Origin: Neopusillimonas aromaticivorans
GTDB lineage: Bacteria; Pseudomonadota; Gammaproteobacteria; Burkholderiales; Burkholderiaceae_B
DNA length: 64,000 nt
Direction of reading: 5' to 3'
NCBI RefSeq assembly: GCF_030344915.1
Contig: NZ_CP128233.1
Span: 1,364,001-1,428,000, forward strand
The number at the start of each line of letters is the position of its first letter. The first letter of the stretch is position 1. The notes beneath the pieces were generated by a model that had not been told where the DNA came from, searched no databases, and worked only from the letters and a program-made list of their open reading frames with translations. This document shows, in pieces, positions 8,457-17,849 of this stretch. A program made the position numbers and the translations under genes.

Positions 8457-11400
8457 TTAGGCGATAACGATGTCGCCAGCAACGATGGTCTGACCAACAC
8501 CAACGGTCACGATCGCAACGGCGGCCGCACCAAGACCGGTACCGTCCGCGTCGAACGACAGAGTACGGGTGGTGGTGTCGAAGATCAGGGTGGACTCTGC
8601 GGACAGAGCCACAGCACCAGCGCCGCTCACGAAGTTGATATCGGCCACGCCAGCGTTGCCTGCGGAAACCAGCAGAGTTTCGCCAGCGACGGCAGCAGTA
8701 CCAACAGTGAAGCCAGCATCGGCAGACAGGTCAGCGAAGCTGATGATGTCAGTCAGCGACAGGAAGTCGGTGATGGTGTCACCACCTTCGGCTGTCAGAC
8801 CAACGATGGTAGCGCTAGCGTAGGCAAAGGTGTCAGCACCCGCACCGCCGGTCATCACGTCGGCACCAGCAGCACCGGCTACGATTACATCCGCGCCTGC
8901 GCCACCGGTAACATTCAGCGCAAACTGAGCGCCCAGTGTTCCAGCTTGGACATTCAAGTTCGCAGTTGCCAAGGGCACTGCAACGTTGTCCGTTGCAGTG
9001 ATGACAAGGGTTTCAACTTGAGTTGCCGTTGCAGTATGGCTGGCGTCAACCAAGCGATCTACTGTAGCGTTGTCAAGCGTCAGGTTCAGCGTTTGAGCCG
9101 TCGCTACATCATTCACGAAGTTGATTGTGCTGAAGTTGCTGGTGTTAGCCAAATCGCCGATAGTAACTTCTGCGTTGTTGAAAATTTGCAGAACGTTGTT
9201 GTTTCCTTCTTGGTTAGTTCCCAAGTTAGTAGTCCATGCAAGATCAGCGGCAGCAGCAGTAGCAAATTGGCGACCAGCACCAACACTCGCGTAGTCAGTG
9301 ATGATATCGCGATCACCGCCATTCAGAGTATTGCTGCCATTGGCAGTGACGTCATTCAAAATAACTGTTTGTGCTGAACGACCAGCTTCAGCAGCCGCGC
9401 CATCACCGTTGGCACCAACGAAAGTCACGTTATTTGTGGCCGACAAGGCGCGCAGGTTGATCGTCGCAGCGTTTTCAGCAACGCCCGTCAAATCACCATC
9501 ATTATTAACAATAGTGATGCGATTTCCAGCATCAGCCTGGTTAACCAACTGGTCTGTAACGCGCAGATCAAAGGTCGATCCAGCAGTACCTGCCAGACGA
9601 ATAACATCAACACCAGACAGGTTTGTCCACTCGGAAGCACCAAGTGTCATCGCACCGGTACCATCGAGAACAATCGTATCTGTACCCGCGCCACCAGCTA
9701 CGGTATCCTGAATAGTCAGTCCCGAAGTGCCCGCGGATACGCCAGCACGCGCAGCAAAAATAACAGTGTCGTTACCTGAACCAAGTTGAGCATTAGTATT
9801 GCTCTGGCCCAAACGAACTACCAGATCACTGACTTGCTCGGACGCTGCAATGTTGGTAAATACCAAGGCCTGATCACCAACTACAGTGTTGAACACGGAA
9901 TTTACAGCCGCATCACGAGCACTCGGCTGAACAAGACCAGCAGCAACAATTGCAGGGTTAAGAACCGTGGCAGCAGCAACAACAGTTGTAGCACTACCAT
10001 TTGCACCGTTCGTTACGTAGCCATAACCGCCTTCGGCGGTATTGTTTGCCGAACGCGCATCCAAGTTAAGGAACGTACCAGCAACACCACCAGAAACTGT
10101 CAAGGTGCCTGTGTGAGCAGCCACATCCACAAGGCGAACAGTGTTCGACTCTGAATCGCTGTCGGTCAGCGTGACATTAACCACGGCATTCACTGCATCA
10201 AGGCTGCCTGCTGTAATGGCACCAGTTGTTGCGTTGAAAGTCAGATTACTATCGGCTTGCAGACTGAAGTTAAAGCGTGGGTCTGCGTTCACACCCTCAA
10301 CAATTTCAACAGCAGCAGTTGTTACGCCATCAGCAACGTCTAGAACAATAGCATTCTGGTTCAAATTGTTGTTGTTCGTGGCGCTGTGCTGAATACTGAT
10401 ACCGGCAGCATCGCCAGCCGATGCATTAGCCAAGGTGAATGTAGCGGCACCGTTAGGGAGAGCAGGGGAGCAACATTTTCGCCATTATTGAACAAGCGCA
10501 CGCTTTGATCGCCAGCAATCGCAGCCAGGTTAACCTGCAAGTTAGCAGCAGCATCCGGACCTGCAGTAGTCGCATCATCCAAACGAGTAACCTTAACGCT
10601 TTCTACTCCGGTAACCACCTCAGTAGCTGGCGTAAAGTTACGAGTCAGTGTTGCTTGCAGATCCAGCGTGTCGTTACCTTCGCCAGTATCAATGCTATCA
10701 GTTGCGCCGATGCTGTCGTCGGTAATACGAATAGTATCGTCGCCAGTACCCGTGGTGACTGCCAGAGGTACGTTGGTGCCTGAAGTGCCATCTTGAACAG
10801 CGCTGAGCACACCGTTCAGATTGAGATTCAAATTGCCTGTGGCATCAGCACCGTTGATGGTGGTCAGTGAACCAGCCGCATTGCCAAAGCCGTCAATACG
10901 CAGATTCTGATCACCGGTAATGTTCAGCGTCTCAACATCTTCCGCGCTGAAGTTACGCACCCAGTTTGCCGAGCCTTTGCTGACCAAGTTAATGGTTTCG
11001 TAACCAATACCATTGGCACCCAAAGTAGTCGCGCCAATTGTTACGTTCCGAACGTTAACATTGTCTAATGTCAGCGTTGTGGAGTCGCTGCTGCCTTGCA
11101 GCGCAGAGTCAAGATGGCGGAAGGTGATGTCGTTTTGACGAGCAACCGCTGGATTTTCGGACAGCGCATTGCTGACTGAAAATTGCGCAACAGGGCCACG
11201 GATGTTGGTGACAGCAAAGTCGTTAGTCACGCGACCAACGTTTACGGCCTTAACGCCTGAGGACTCACCCAAATCGAGTGTCTTAGCCTGCTGCCCGGCG
11301 AGGGTGATATTCAGTGTATCAATGCCGCTCATTGTGGGCGTGATCGTATTCCCGACCGCACCGACATCAGCATTATCAACAAACGTCAAATTCAGCGTGG

Positions 11401-11545
11401 GGTTATCACCTCTACCGGTCAGAACATCATCATCGTTCAGCGTGTTTACCTGGTCCGTGCCGCCAGGCGTCCAGCCGCGCGGAGCGTCGAACACGTTGGC
11501 CGTGGCAACGTCGGGATTCACAGTGAGCCACCAAGTTGACGTCAA
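8457..11545 (-). CDS. Giant Ca-binding-repeat adhesin/S-layer-like protein, copy A, N-terminally truncated
   Basis: About 1029 aa remain after adding one C to the run at 10465-10468. The sequence is Ala/Asn/Thr/Asp-rich, with repeated beta-roll-like units (TIRITDDSIGATDSIDTGEG, GNDTLDLQATL, GGAGADVMTGGAGADTFAYA) and almost no Cys or Lys, as in secreted S-layer and RTX proteins. The C-terminus (DTTTRTLSFDADGTGLG to VIA) resembles type I secretion signals. Compared with copy B, homology begins exactly at 11527 (TVNPD.ATANVF) and the DUF4214 N-terminal domain is missing; upstream sequence is unrelated. With no leader or ribosome-binding site of its own, it is probably silent: either a pseudogene or a donor of variable sequence for copy B. 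Confidence 0.75.
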
Positions 11546-11744
11546 TGTATTATGGCGTTAAATCAACTACTTAAAGATATTTTTAATGTCTTTTTAGGGA
11601 AATCCTACCGTTTTCCTACTTCGCGGCAGACCCACGCCAAACGCAAAACCCCGACAAAAAAACATAACCCTTTGTTTAATAAAGAAGTTATTTGAATTGG
11701 CCCGCAAAAAACCACCTACCAATTCAACCCCACCGATCAACGCT

Positions 11745-11906
11745 TCAAAGACGAAAGACCTCGTCCAAGGTCATCGACTCCAACACACGATCTCCCCACA
11801 GCTCCAGTTGCGCTGAAGTTTCTTCAGAAATCCGGCCAACAAGCACACAGGGGAGCGCACCAAAGCGACGGATAAGTTCAACGGTGCAGCGAAAGAGCCT
11901 CGCCTT
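11745..11906 (-). pseudogene. C-terminal fragment of a Rpn/PD-(D/E)XK transposase-like protein
   Basis: Reading on minus with one frame repair gives ELIRRFGALPCVLVGRISEE, TSAQLELWGDRVLESMTLDE and VFR-stop. This matches the last 50 residues of the protein at 12814-13563 (IRRFGALPSAIVGQIAAATS and so on), and the similarity continues a few bases past the stop. It is a duplicated, eroded tail with no start. The surrounding 11546-11744 holds only A/T-rich intergenic DNA and the adhesin A breakpoint. Confidence 0.7.
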
Positions 11907-11936
11907 TAGTTATGCCCTTTGCCTGGTTTGCGCCGG

Positions 11937-12248
11937 TCAGACCATTTTGATGACCAGCCGCTTACCGCAGGCATGAGCGTACTTGCGCAATGTGGCGAAC
12001 GAAGGAGAATGGTTTTCGCTGCGGATCGAGGCTTCCAGACGCGACACGGCACTTTTGGTTGTACCCATGCGAGCAGCGACTTCTTCCTGTGTGAGCCCTG
12101 CCTGCTTGCGGGCCTGAAGTAACTCGTTGAGTGCGGTGTACTCCTCTTCCAGTCCGTCCCAGGCGGCTTTGAATCCCGGCCGTTGCATGGCGCGGGCCAA
12201 TTCGGCCTTGGTGTCCAGGCGAACCGGTTTGAATTGCTCACTTTGCAT
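11937..12248 (-). CDS. higA: HigA-type XRE antitoxin
   Basis: A 103-aa protein with a central XRE helix-turn-helix (LTQEEVAARMGTTKSAVSRL, then EASIRSENHSPSFATLRKYA). The N-terminal helix (FKPVRLDTKAELARAMQRPG) probably binds the toxin. It overlaps the toxin gene by 11 bases, downstream of it, the toxin-first order of higBA systems. It should repress the operon by binding the palindrome at 12572-12597. Confidence 0.85.
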   Translation of the reverse strand: MQSEQFKPVRLDTKAELARAMQRPGFKAAWDGLEEEYTALNELLQARKQAGLTQEEVAARMGTTKSAVSRLEASIRSENHSPSFATLRKYAHACGKRLVIKMV

Positions 12249-12566
12249 GTTTGACCTCCTTAAGCCGTTTGCGGGCTGTTTTCAGTTCCCGGTCGGGGGT
12301 TTCCTGCGTTTTCTTGATGAAGCTGTGCAGGATCACGATCTCGCGCCCGATCACCGTGCAGTAAAACGCACGACCTATTCCTTCTGCACCCTTGCACCGT
12401 AATTCGAAAAGCCCCCACCCATCGCGCGTGAGTGCGGCAGGCGCAAGTCAGCACCGTGCTCTTCAACGAGCAAGATGAGACGTAGATAGTCGGCATAGAT
12501 GCCAACGGGCCACTCGGCGATCTCACGTTGCACGCGTTCGTTAAAGTAGCTGACGGTCCAATTCAT
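12238..12566 (-). CDS. higB: HigB/RelE-type toxin (Gp49-like), frameshifted
   Basis: A reconstructed 109-aa mRNA interferase of the RelE superfamily: MNWTVSYFNERVQREIAEWP, LILLVEEHGADLRLPHSRAM, then after one added G in the run at 12413-12417 LFELRCKGAEGIGRAFYCTV and HSFIKKTQETPDRELKTARK. The GLFELR...RAFY...HSFIKKTQ series is the Gp49/HigB core. The start at 12566 lies 6 bases from the operator palindrome. If the frameshift were real, the toxin would be dead. Confidence 0.8.
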
Positions 12567-12571
12567 GCGCT

Positions 12572-12597
12572 CAATGTTAGCAATTTTGCTAACATTG
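12572..12597. promoter_or_regulatory. 26-bp perfect palindromic operator of the higBA pair
   Basis: CAATGTTAGCAAT followed by its exact reverse complement gives a 26-bp perfect palindrome abutting the toxin start. The position and two-fold symmetry are as expected for binding of a HigA dimer and autorepression. Confidence 0.75.
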
Positions 12598-12813
12598 TGC
12601 AACGGTTCGCCCATGGTTAAAACGATGCCCTGCCACCTCGGTGTTCGGGTGGGAGTAGGCCACGAGGGTTAGCACACTACACCAAAGCAGAGGCCTACCC
12701 CAAGCGATGCGAACGCTCGCAACAAGCCCATACTTGAACGTTGCATGACATCAATCGTCCAAACCCTCATCCCCAATACGGCGGCCTTCAATTCAACAAC
12801 ACAGATCAACGCT

Positions 12814-13610
12814 TCAAGGACGAAAGACCTCGTCCAAGGTGCTCGCCTCCAGCACACGATCTCCCCACAGCTCCAGTTGGGCTGACGTGGCAGCGGCAAT
12901 CTGGCCAACAATCGCGCTGGGGAGCGCACCAAAACGACGAATTAGCTGACGCTGCAACAAAATAGCCTCGCCTTTAGCCTCACCTTTCTTTTCGTGCTGC
13001 TGTGCCCAGGTGTCGAAACGTTCTGCCAGTGTCATTTTTAACTCCTTTAAATCGCGCACCTTGGGTAAAGCCAAGGTGCCTTTACTCTGACGCAACAAGA
13101 CCGCACGCATCCAGATGGCAAACGTGCGTTTGAGTTCCGGGTTGCCATCAAGCATCAGATTCACACGATCAATCAACTCAAGCAACACCTGCTCGCTTTC
13201 TGGATGACCAAATCGAATAACCGCTGCCATCAGATTTTTCAACTCGGCAAGGTCTGTCGGCGCGTACTCGTTCTCATCGATCAGCAGGTACGACATCTTG
13301 GGTAGATAGTTCGCGACCAAGCCCGGTGCTTTCGGAATCAGCGCCGCCACATCGGTCGCAGCCTTCCACTTTGCATCACCGTTATACACCACGATAGGTA
13401 ATACCGGCGGCAACTTCCTGTCACTGAGTACTTCATTGCGACGAATCAGATCTTGATAGAGCAGGCCCACATACACCATCATGCGCACGGCCATCCAGGG
13501 GTCGACACGGCTTTGGAATTCGATCAGCAGATACAGATAAACCCATTGCCCATCGGCCTTCACCCGCCAGATAACGGTTGGACACGAAGCTCAGAAAATT
13601 TCTTAGCCAT
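12814..13610 (-). pseudogene. Rpn family/PF04754-type recombination-promoting nuclease-like protein, internally deleted
   Basis: The readable 250 residues begin VIWRVKADGQWVYLYLLIEF with QSRVDPWMAVRMMVYVGLLY, the conserved core of Rpn/transposase_31 proteins, and end in a DUF4351-like tail (QLIRRFGALPSAIVGQIAAA). The usual first 70 residues are missing. A family-like start, MAKKFSE (ATG at 13610), is joined after 7 codons to VIWRV out of frame, so about 180 bases were lost. Translation could begin at GTG 13563 but would lack the first nuclease strand. The 3' end is duplicated at 11745-11906. Confidence 0.7.
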
Positions 13611-13743
13611 TGATCAATCCTTCCTTTCGCAATTGCTCCCTGCACTCTCACCCGGACGACCAAATACCGATTCACCTTGTAAACGAACAGACAAAATACG
13701 TAGGTGCGTGAAGAGCAGCGCCGACTGGCTTAATTGATGACGC

Positions 13744-14064
13744 TCACGCGAAAACTACATGCGTTTGACCCTGAGGCTGACGCCCACGCGCTTTACGCAC
13801 CACAATTTCAACGTCTCGACCTAAACGATTCAAACACTCGATCATCTTGGCTTCGCTGATACCCCGAAATTGCCCGCGCAAAAGACCCGACAGTTTGGGT
13901 TGCGAAATACCCAGAATTTCAGCTGCCTGCTGCTGCGTCAAATGGCGGTAGCGGATGATGTCACTGATTTTGCTGGCCAAGCGTGCCTTGACGTACATAG
14001 CCTCCGCTTCCGGCATTTGTAGATCAGCATACACATTACCTGAGCTTTCTTCGATATTAATCAC
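13744..14064 (-). CDS. XRE (HTH_37-type) antitoxin
   Basis: A 106-aa protein with a helix-turn-helix of the HigA2/HTH_37 type: ISDIIRYRHLTQQQAAEILG, then ISQPKLSGLLRGQFRGISEA. The tail is basic. It overlaps the upstream toxin gene by 8 bases and is probably co-translated. The protein should neutralise the toxin and repress the operon. Confidence 0.85.
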   Translation of the reverse strand: MINIEESSGNVYADLQMPEAEAMYVKARLASKISDIIRYRHLTQQQAAEILGISQPKLSGLLRGQFRGISEAKMIECLNRLGRDVEIVVRKARGRQPQGQTHVVFA

Positions 14065-14419
14065 GATGACCCCCTATACCAGCCTCTATGGCCTTCAAGC
14101 GTGCTTTGATCAACTCCACGTCGGGCTTTGGCGTTGAAATACCTTGCGTAGATTTTTTCTGGAAGCAATGAAGCACGTAAACTGTGTCAAGATAACGCAC
14201 GGTATAAACCGCGCGATACGTGTCACCCTTGAAATCCTCAACCACCTCCAGAACGCCCGCACCCCCAAAGCCTTTGAGCGGCTTTGCGTCCGGATGCTTG
14301 TGCCCATTCTGGGCCAAGTGCAGGGCATACCCAAAAGTATCTTGCACATCATTGGGCATCGCCATCAAGTCCTTCTTGCTTGATGCGATCCATCGTAGGG
14401 GTTTAATGGTGGGTGACAT
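14057..14419 (-). CDS. RelE/HigB-type toxin (phage-derived Gp49-like)
   Basis: A 120-aa intact protein: IKPLRWIASSKKDLMAMPND, LKGFGGAGVLEVVEDFKGDT, YRAVYTVRYLDTVYVLHCFQ, KKSTQGISTPKPDVELIKAR. The AVYTVRY...VLHCFQKKS series is diagnostic of the Gp49-like ribosome-dependent mRNA interferases. It is followed immediately by its XRE antitoxin. No frame problem is seen, so this pair is probably active. Confidence 0.88.
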   Translation of the reverse strand: MSPTIKPLRWIASSKKDLMAMPNDVQDTFGYALHLAQNGHKHPDAKPLKGFGGAGVLEVVEDFKGDTYRAVYTVRYLDTVYVLHCFQKKSTQGISTPKPDVELIKARLKAIEAGIGGHRD

Positions 14420-14551
14420 CTCCTGATTATACCTCTTTGGGTATTATCATCAACACAAAAATCCTTCTATCCGTCTTCCAAGCAGAGCCTACCGCACCGA
14501 TGGACGGCACTCACTCACCGCTGCTACGCTGACGTGAATGCCGATGAACAA

Positions 14552-14818
14552 TCAATCCTCCGCATGCAGATCCGCCATCAGATCGTCAACGGTTGCAAAC
14601 TTTTTCCCTTTGCCGGCTTCCAGTTCAGCAATAGCCTGCCGTGTTGTGACATTGGGCACTTTCACCTCAAAAGGCAGACGGTGTTCTTCCGCCAGCCGTA
14701 CCATTAACAAGCGGATAGCGTCAGAGATCGATAAACCCATGGCGGCCAACGCGCTCGCAGCACGTTCCTTAGTGCCGGAATCGATACGTGCGCGGACGTA
14801 GGTATCGGTTGTGCTCAT
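14552..14818 (-). CDS. RelB/DinJ-family antitoxin without an adjacent toxin
   Basis: An 88-aa ribbon-helix-helix protein: MSTTDTYVRARIDSGTKERA, ASALAAMGLSISDAIRLLMV, RLAEEHRLPFEVKVPN. This is the standard RelB/DinJ pattern, and AIAELEAGKGKKFATVDDLM is its toxin-binding tail. The YafQ/RelE partner would normally follow within a few bases, but 14420-14551 encodes nothing and the next gene is the toxin of another pair read from its own start. It is an orphan antitoxin. Confidence 0.8.
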   Translation of the reverse strand: MSTTDTYVRARIDSGTKERAASALAAMGLSISDAIRLLMVRLAEEHRLPFEVKVPNVTTRQAIAELEAGKGKKFATVDDLMADLHAED

Positions 14819-14916
14819 GATGCATACTCCTTAAATGATGCAAGCCCGATCATTGTCGTCACAACGAAACCACAGTTCAAGGACAAATCTTTATCCCGGC
14901 TGATGCAGATTGATAA

Positions 14917-15222
14917 TCAAACTGCCGTTTCCTTCGCATCACGCCGCTTGTCCAACTGTTCAGTAGACGTCGCGACCGCGCCTTCAGCCACAACCATCGT
15001 GTAGCCCCCTTCAGGCTGATCATCAATCACCCGAACCCCCGCTTTGCTTAACGCCTCCTTGAGCTTGGAGACCGTCGAGAGCCGTGGACTGGCCAGCCCC
15101 GCCTCCAGTCGCGCAATGGCCACCAGCGATACCCCGGCCTGTTCAGCCAGATCCGGCTGCGACCAACCCAGCGCAGCGCGAGCGGATCGAATAAAAGAAA
15201 TCATACGTGTCTCTTGCGACAT
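14917..15222 (-). CDS. XRE-family transcriptional regulator
   Basis: A 101-aa protein with a full XRE domain at its N-terminus: MISFIRSARAALGWSQPDLA, EQAGVSLVAIARLEAGLASP, RLSTVSKLKEALSKAGVRVI. The short C-terminal extension ends DKRRDAKETAV. It is divergent from the integrase at 15302, with starts 79 bases apart, so it may control integrase expression or act as the island repressor. The gene looks intact. Confidence 0.82.
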   Translation of the reverse strand: MSQETRMISFIRSARAALGWSQPDLAEQAGVSLVAIARLEAGLASPRLSTVSKLKEALSKAGVRVIDDQPEGGYTMVVAEGAVATSTEQLDKRRDAKETAV

Positions 15223-15301
15223 TTAATAAACCCTTATAAGCTATATATAGACATTATCCATGTCTCTTAATCCATGGTCAATATCATTCAGGGTTATTCA
15301 C

Positions 15302-16540
15302 ATGCCATCCATTCTTCTGAGTCCCGCCAAACTAAAAACGCTGGCTTGCCCTTCCGACCAGCGCAAGATCGATTTTCACGACAAGGGCTGCAAAGGCCTG
15401 ATGATTGAAGTACGCACCTCGGGCCAGCGTACGTGGTACCTGCGCTATCGCGACGAGCGGGGCAAGCAGCGCCAGTTCCGGGTCGCCGATGCGGCCGATC
15501 TGGGGCTGGAGCAAGCCCGTAAACGCGCCGATGAACTACGCGGTCAGATCGCCTTAGGACACGATCCGGCGGCCCAGAAAGCCGTGCTTCGCTGTGTACC
15601 CACCTTTCAGGAATTTGCCACCCGCTACCTGGACTACGTCAGACACAGCAAACGCTCATGGAAAACCGATGAGAGCCTGCTGCGCAACCACCTGCTGCCG
15701 CGCTTTGGCACCCGCCATCTGGACGAAATCCGTAAAGACGACATCATTGCCCTGCACCACGGCCGACGGGCTGAAGGCGCGGCACCCAGCTCAGCTAACC
15801 GTCTGCTTATTCTGCTGCGCTATATGTTCAATCTGGCGCTACGCTGGGAGGTACCGGGCCTGACCAAGAACCCTACCGCCAGCGTTCCCTTGTTTGAAGA
15901 AAACAACAAACGCGAACGGTACCTGACCCAAGATGAGGCGCGACGTTTGTACGAAGCGGTGTCCAAAAGCGAAAACACCATGCTGGCGTTCATTGTCCCC
16001 GCCCTGATCATGACCGGCGCACGCAAGCGCGAGTTGCTGGACGCACAGTGGTCGCACCTGGATCTGACCCAACGGCTCTGGCGCATACCCATCAGCAAAT
16101 CCGGCAAAGCACGCCATGTGCCGCTTTCGGACGGACTGATTCAACTACTGGCACAGATCAAAGACCTGCAAGCAGGCTGGCCTGCACCACTCAATGCGTG
16201 CCCTTGGGTGTTTGCCAACCCGGCAACCGGCAAACCTTATGTGTCGATCTTTCAGGCGTGGAATACCGCGCGCAAACGAGCCGGATTGCCCGAGGTTCGC
16301 ATCCACGACCTGCGCCATTCCTTTGCTTCGTTTTTGATCAACAACGGGCGCAGCCTGTACGAGGTGCAGAAAATTCTGGGCCACACCCAAGTGCGCACGA
16401 CACAGCGTTATGCTCATCTGGCGCAGGAAACCCTGCTTGAAGCGGCCAACACCGCCGTCAACGCCTTGGGGATGCGTTTGCGCCGCCAACGGTCGCGCGT
16501 AAAACGCCCGACCCGTGTCCGCTGTTGGAATCAGAGCTGA
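15302..16540 (+). CDS. Tyrosine recombinase/integrase, intact
   Basis: A 412-aa integrase of the P4/DUF4102 type. The N-terminal Arm domain begins MPSILLSPAKLKTLACPSDQ and includes GLMIEVRTSGQRTWYLRYRD. The catalytic domain has Arg in TGARKRELLDAQW, HDLRHSFAS, LGHTQVRTTQ and the nucleophile Tyr in RYAHLAQ. The start at 15302 is preferred over an upstream ATG at 15260 because family members begin at the Arm domain. This is the second integrase in the window, of the same broad family as the one at 970-2168 but clearly distinct in sequence. It probably mobilises the 15-23 kb segment. Confidence 0.9.
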   Translation: MPSILLSPAKLKTLACPSDQRKIDFHDKGCKGLMIEVRTSGQRTWYLRYRDERGKQRQFRVADAADLGLEQARKRADELRGQIALGHDPAAQKAVLRCVPTFQEFATRYLDYVRHSKRSWKTDESLLRNHLLPRFGTRHLDEIRKDDIIALHHGRRAEGAAPSSANRLLILLRYMFNLALRWEVPGLTKNPTASVPLFEENNKRERYLTQDEARRLYEAVSKSENTMLAFIVPALIMTGARKRELLDAQWSHLDLTQRLWRIPISKSGKARHVPLSDGLIQLLAQIKDLQAGWPAPLNACPWVFANPATGKPYVSIFQAWNTARKRAGLPEVRIHDLRHSFASFLINNGRSLYEVQKILGHTQVRTTQRYAHLAQETLLEAANTAVNALGMRLRRQRSRVKRPTRVRCWNQS

Positions 16541-16568
16541 TTTAAAGCTGCACTATGGCGCCAGCCTG

Positions 16569-16739
16569 TCATGTGGATTTGATGCGTAATTCCTGGATGA
16601 CAGGCTTACCGTTACCCGCCGGAATGCGCTTGACCGTACCGTCCTGTTGAGCCTTTTGGGCCACCGACATGAAATGCAAGACGCTGCGCCGCTTGGACTC
16701 GATAACCTTCGGGTCCATCTCACGTTTTTTCACAGCCAT
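16569..16739 (-). CDS. Small basic protein, unknown
   Basis: A 56-aa protein beginning MAVKKREMDPKVIESKRRSV. The start at 16739 is chosen for its strong AGGAGG site. It overlaps the end of the upstream 16720-17412 gene by 20 bases, implying coupling. It is Lys/Arg-rich and helical, with no known motif; it could bind nucleic acid. Confidence 0.5.
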   Translation of the reverse strand: MAVKKREMDPKVIESKRRSVLHFMSVAQKAQQDGTVKRIPAGNGKPVIQELRIKST

Positions 16740-17412
16740 AATAGCCTCCTGACTCAATATCGCTGTTCAGTATAGGTCGGAAGCCGGCTTGGCGGCAACC
16801 TTCGTGATTCTTCAAGGTCCGCTGGTAAAGTTTTGTCAACGCAGGGTAAGCAGGCTGATACAGATATTGAGTGATGTAGCGCATGGTTTGCCAGTGCTGC
16901 ATCGCTACGTCCACCAAGAACTGTCCGAATTGAAAGACCTGACGAGGGTTGCGCAAAGGCCATAAGTGATAATCGAACATTTGCTCGGGGTCATTGGCAT
17001 CAGCCCGGATAAACTTGATCAGTCGATGATCTTTTGCGGGCCTGAAGGTGCCTACCCAGTTTTGCAACACATCTTCTGCCAAGTCGGGGTCGGTCCCCAG
17101 GGTAGCCTCAAGCGCTGAAAAGAACATTAAATATCTGTCTTGGTCGAACTGGAAAGCAACGACCTCCAGGTGTTCAGCCAAGACAATTACTTCACCCGAA
17201 ATCCATGTACAGGGGCCATCGGGAGCCCGGGCGAACCAGTCACGTAAAGCGTCCGGGGTCATGTGATTCAGCACAGGCGACTCCAAGGGATTCAGAAAGC
17301 CGGGGAGTATAAGGCATGCTGCCTCCATGCCCGGAGGGTCGGCGAGATTCAAGGCCTCTACCACCATCCCCAGAAGAATGGCCTGCATCGTGTCACTTGA
17401 AGTAACGCGCAT
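16720..17412 (-). CDS. Hypothetical 230-aa protein
   Basis: I do not recognise this family. The protein is acidic and mainly helical (PESPVLNHM region; GEVIVLAEHLEVVAFQFDQD; RYLMFFSALEATLGTDPDLA), with an aromatic-rich C-terminal third (YDYHLW-like and QFGQFLVDVAMQHWQTMRYI). It has no signal peptide or membrane span. The start at 17412 (MRVTSSD) could be replaced by Met9. It is the first gene of a two-gene unit with the 16569 protein, divergent from 17458. Confidence 0.5.
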   Translation of the reverse strand: MRVTSSDTMQAILLGMVVEALNLADPPGMEAACLILPGFLNPLESPVLNHMTPDALRDWFARAPDGPCTWISGEVIVLAEHLEVVAFQFDQDRYLMFFSALEATLGTDPDLAEDVLQNWVGTFRPAKDHRLIKFIRADANDPEQMFDYHLWPLRNPRQVFQFGQFLVDVAMQHWQTMRYITQYLYQPAYPALTKLYQRTLKNHEGCRQAGFRPILNSDIESGGYYGCEKT

Positions 17413-17457
17413 TTTCTGCCATTGTCCTCCCGTTAACCATCCGCACCGGAGGCTCCC

Positions 17458-17813
17458 ATGTGGCTACTGACCCCTGAAGGCTTTTTTCGATTGTCCAGAA
17501 ACCTGCCGATAGGGCACGCGGCACCCTGACGGTGCGTGCCCGTGTGGCCGATGATCTGGACAACCTGCGCCGCACCGTTCTGCCGACTCTTGGAGCGACC
17601 GAAGCCGGCCTGGGCACTGATTACAAGTTTCGGGCCACCGCACCGCGTGAAGACGTGGCCCGCGCGCTGGGTGAATTGGCCCTGCGCACCACCTACAGCA
17701 ACTTCAAAAATGCGGTCGCCCACCAGCAAGGCCCACAACGGGCAGCGCTGTACCACGAGGTGTGGGACGTACTGTACACGCTGCAGGACACCACGCCAGA
17801 CACGCACCCCTGA
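17458..17813 (+). CDS. Conserved 118-aa protein of the 'MWLLTPEGFFSIVQKP' type (frameshifted)
   Basis: The ATG at 17458 follows a GGAGG site. The reading MWLLTPEGFF continues, after one T is added to the run at 17483-17488, as SIVQKPADRARGTLTVRARV, then ADDLDNLRRTVLPTLGATEA and YSNFKNAVAHQQGPQRAALY. This pattern belongs to a widespread uncharacterised bacterial family that begins MWLLTP.GFFS.VQKP and ends YH.VWD.LY.LQ. Function is unknown. It is followed within 40 bases by the NUDIX gene on the same strand, which suggests an operon. Confidence 0.65.
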
Positions 17814-17849
17814 TCCAGGCCCTTGCACAGCCCGCATTGCCCCATTGCC

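Noticed and set aside
15223..15301. Attachment site beside the second integrase
   Set aside because: No tRNA 3' end and no matching core repeat elsewhere in the window could be identified, so no att site is called.
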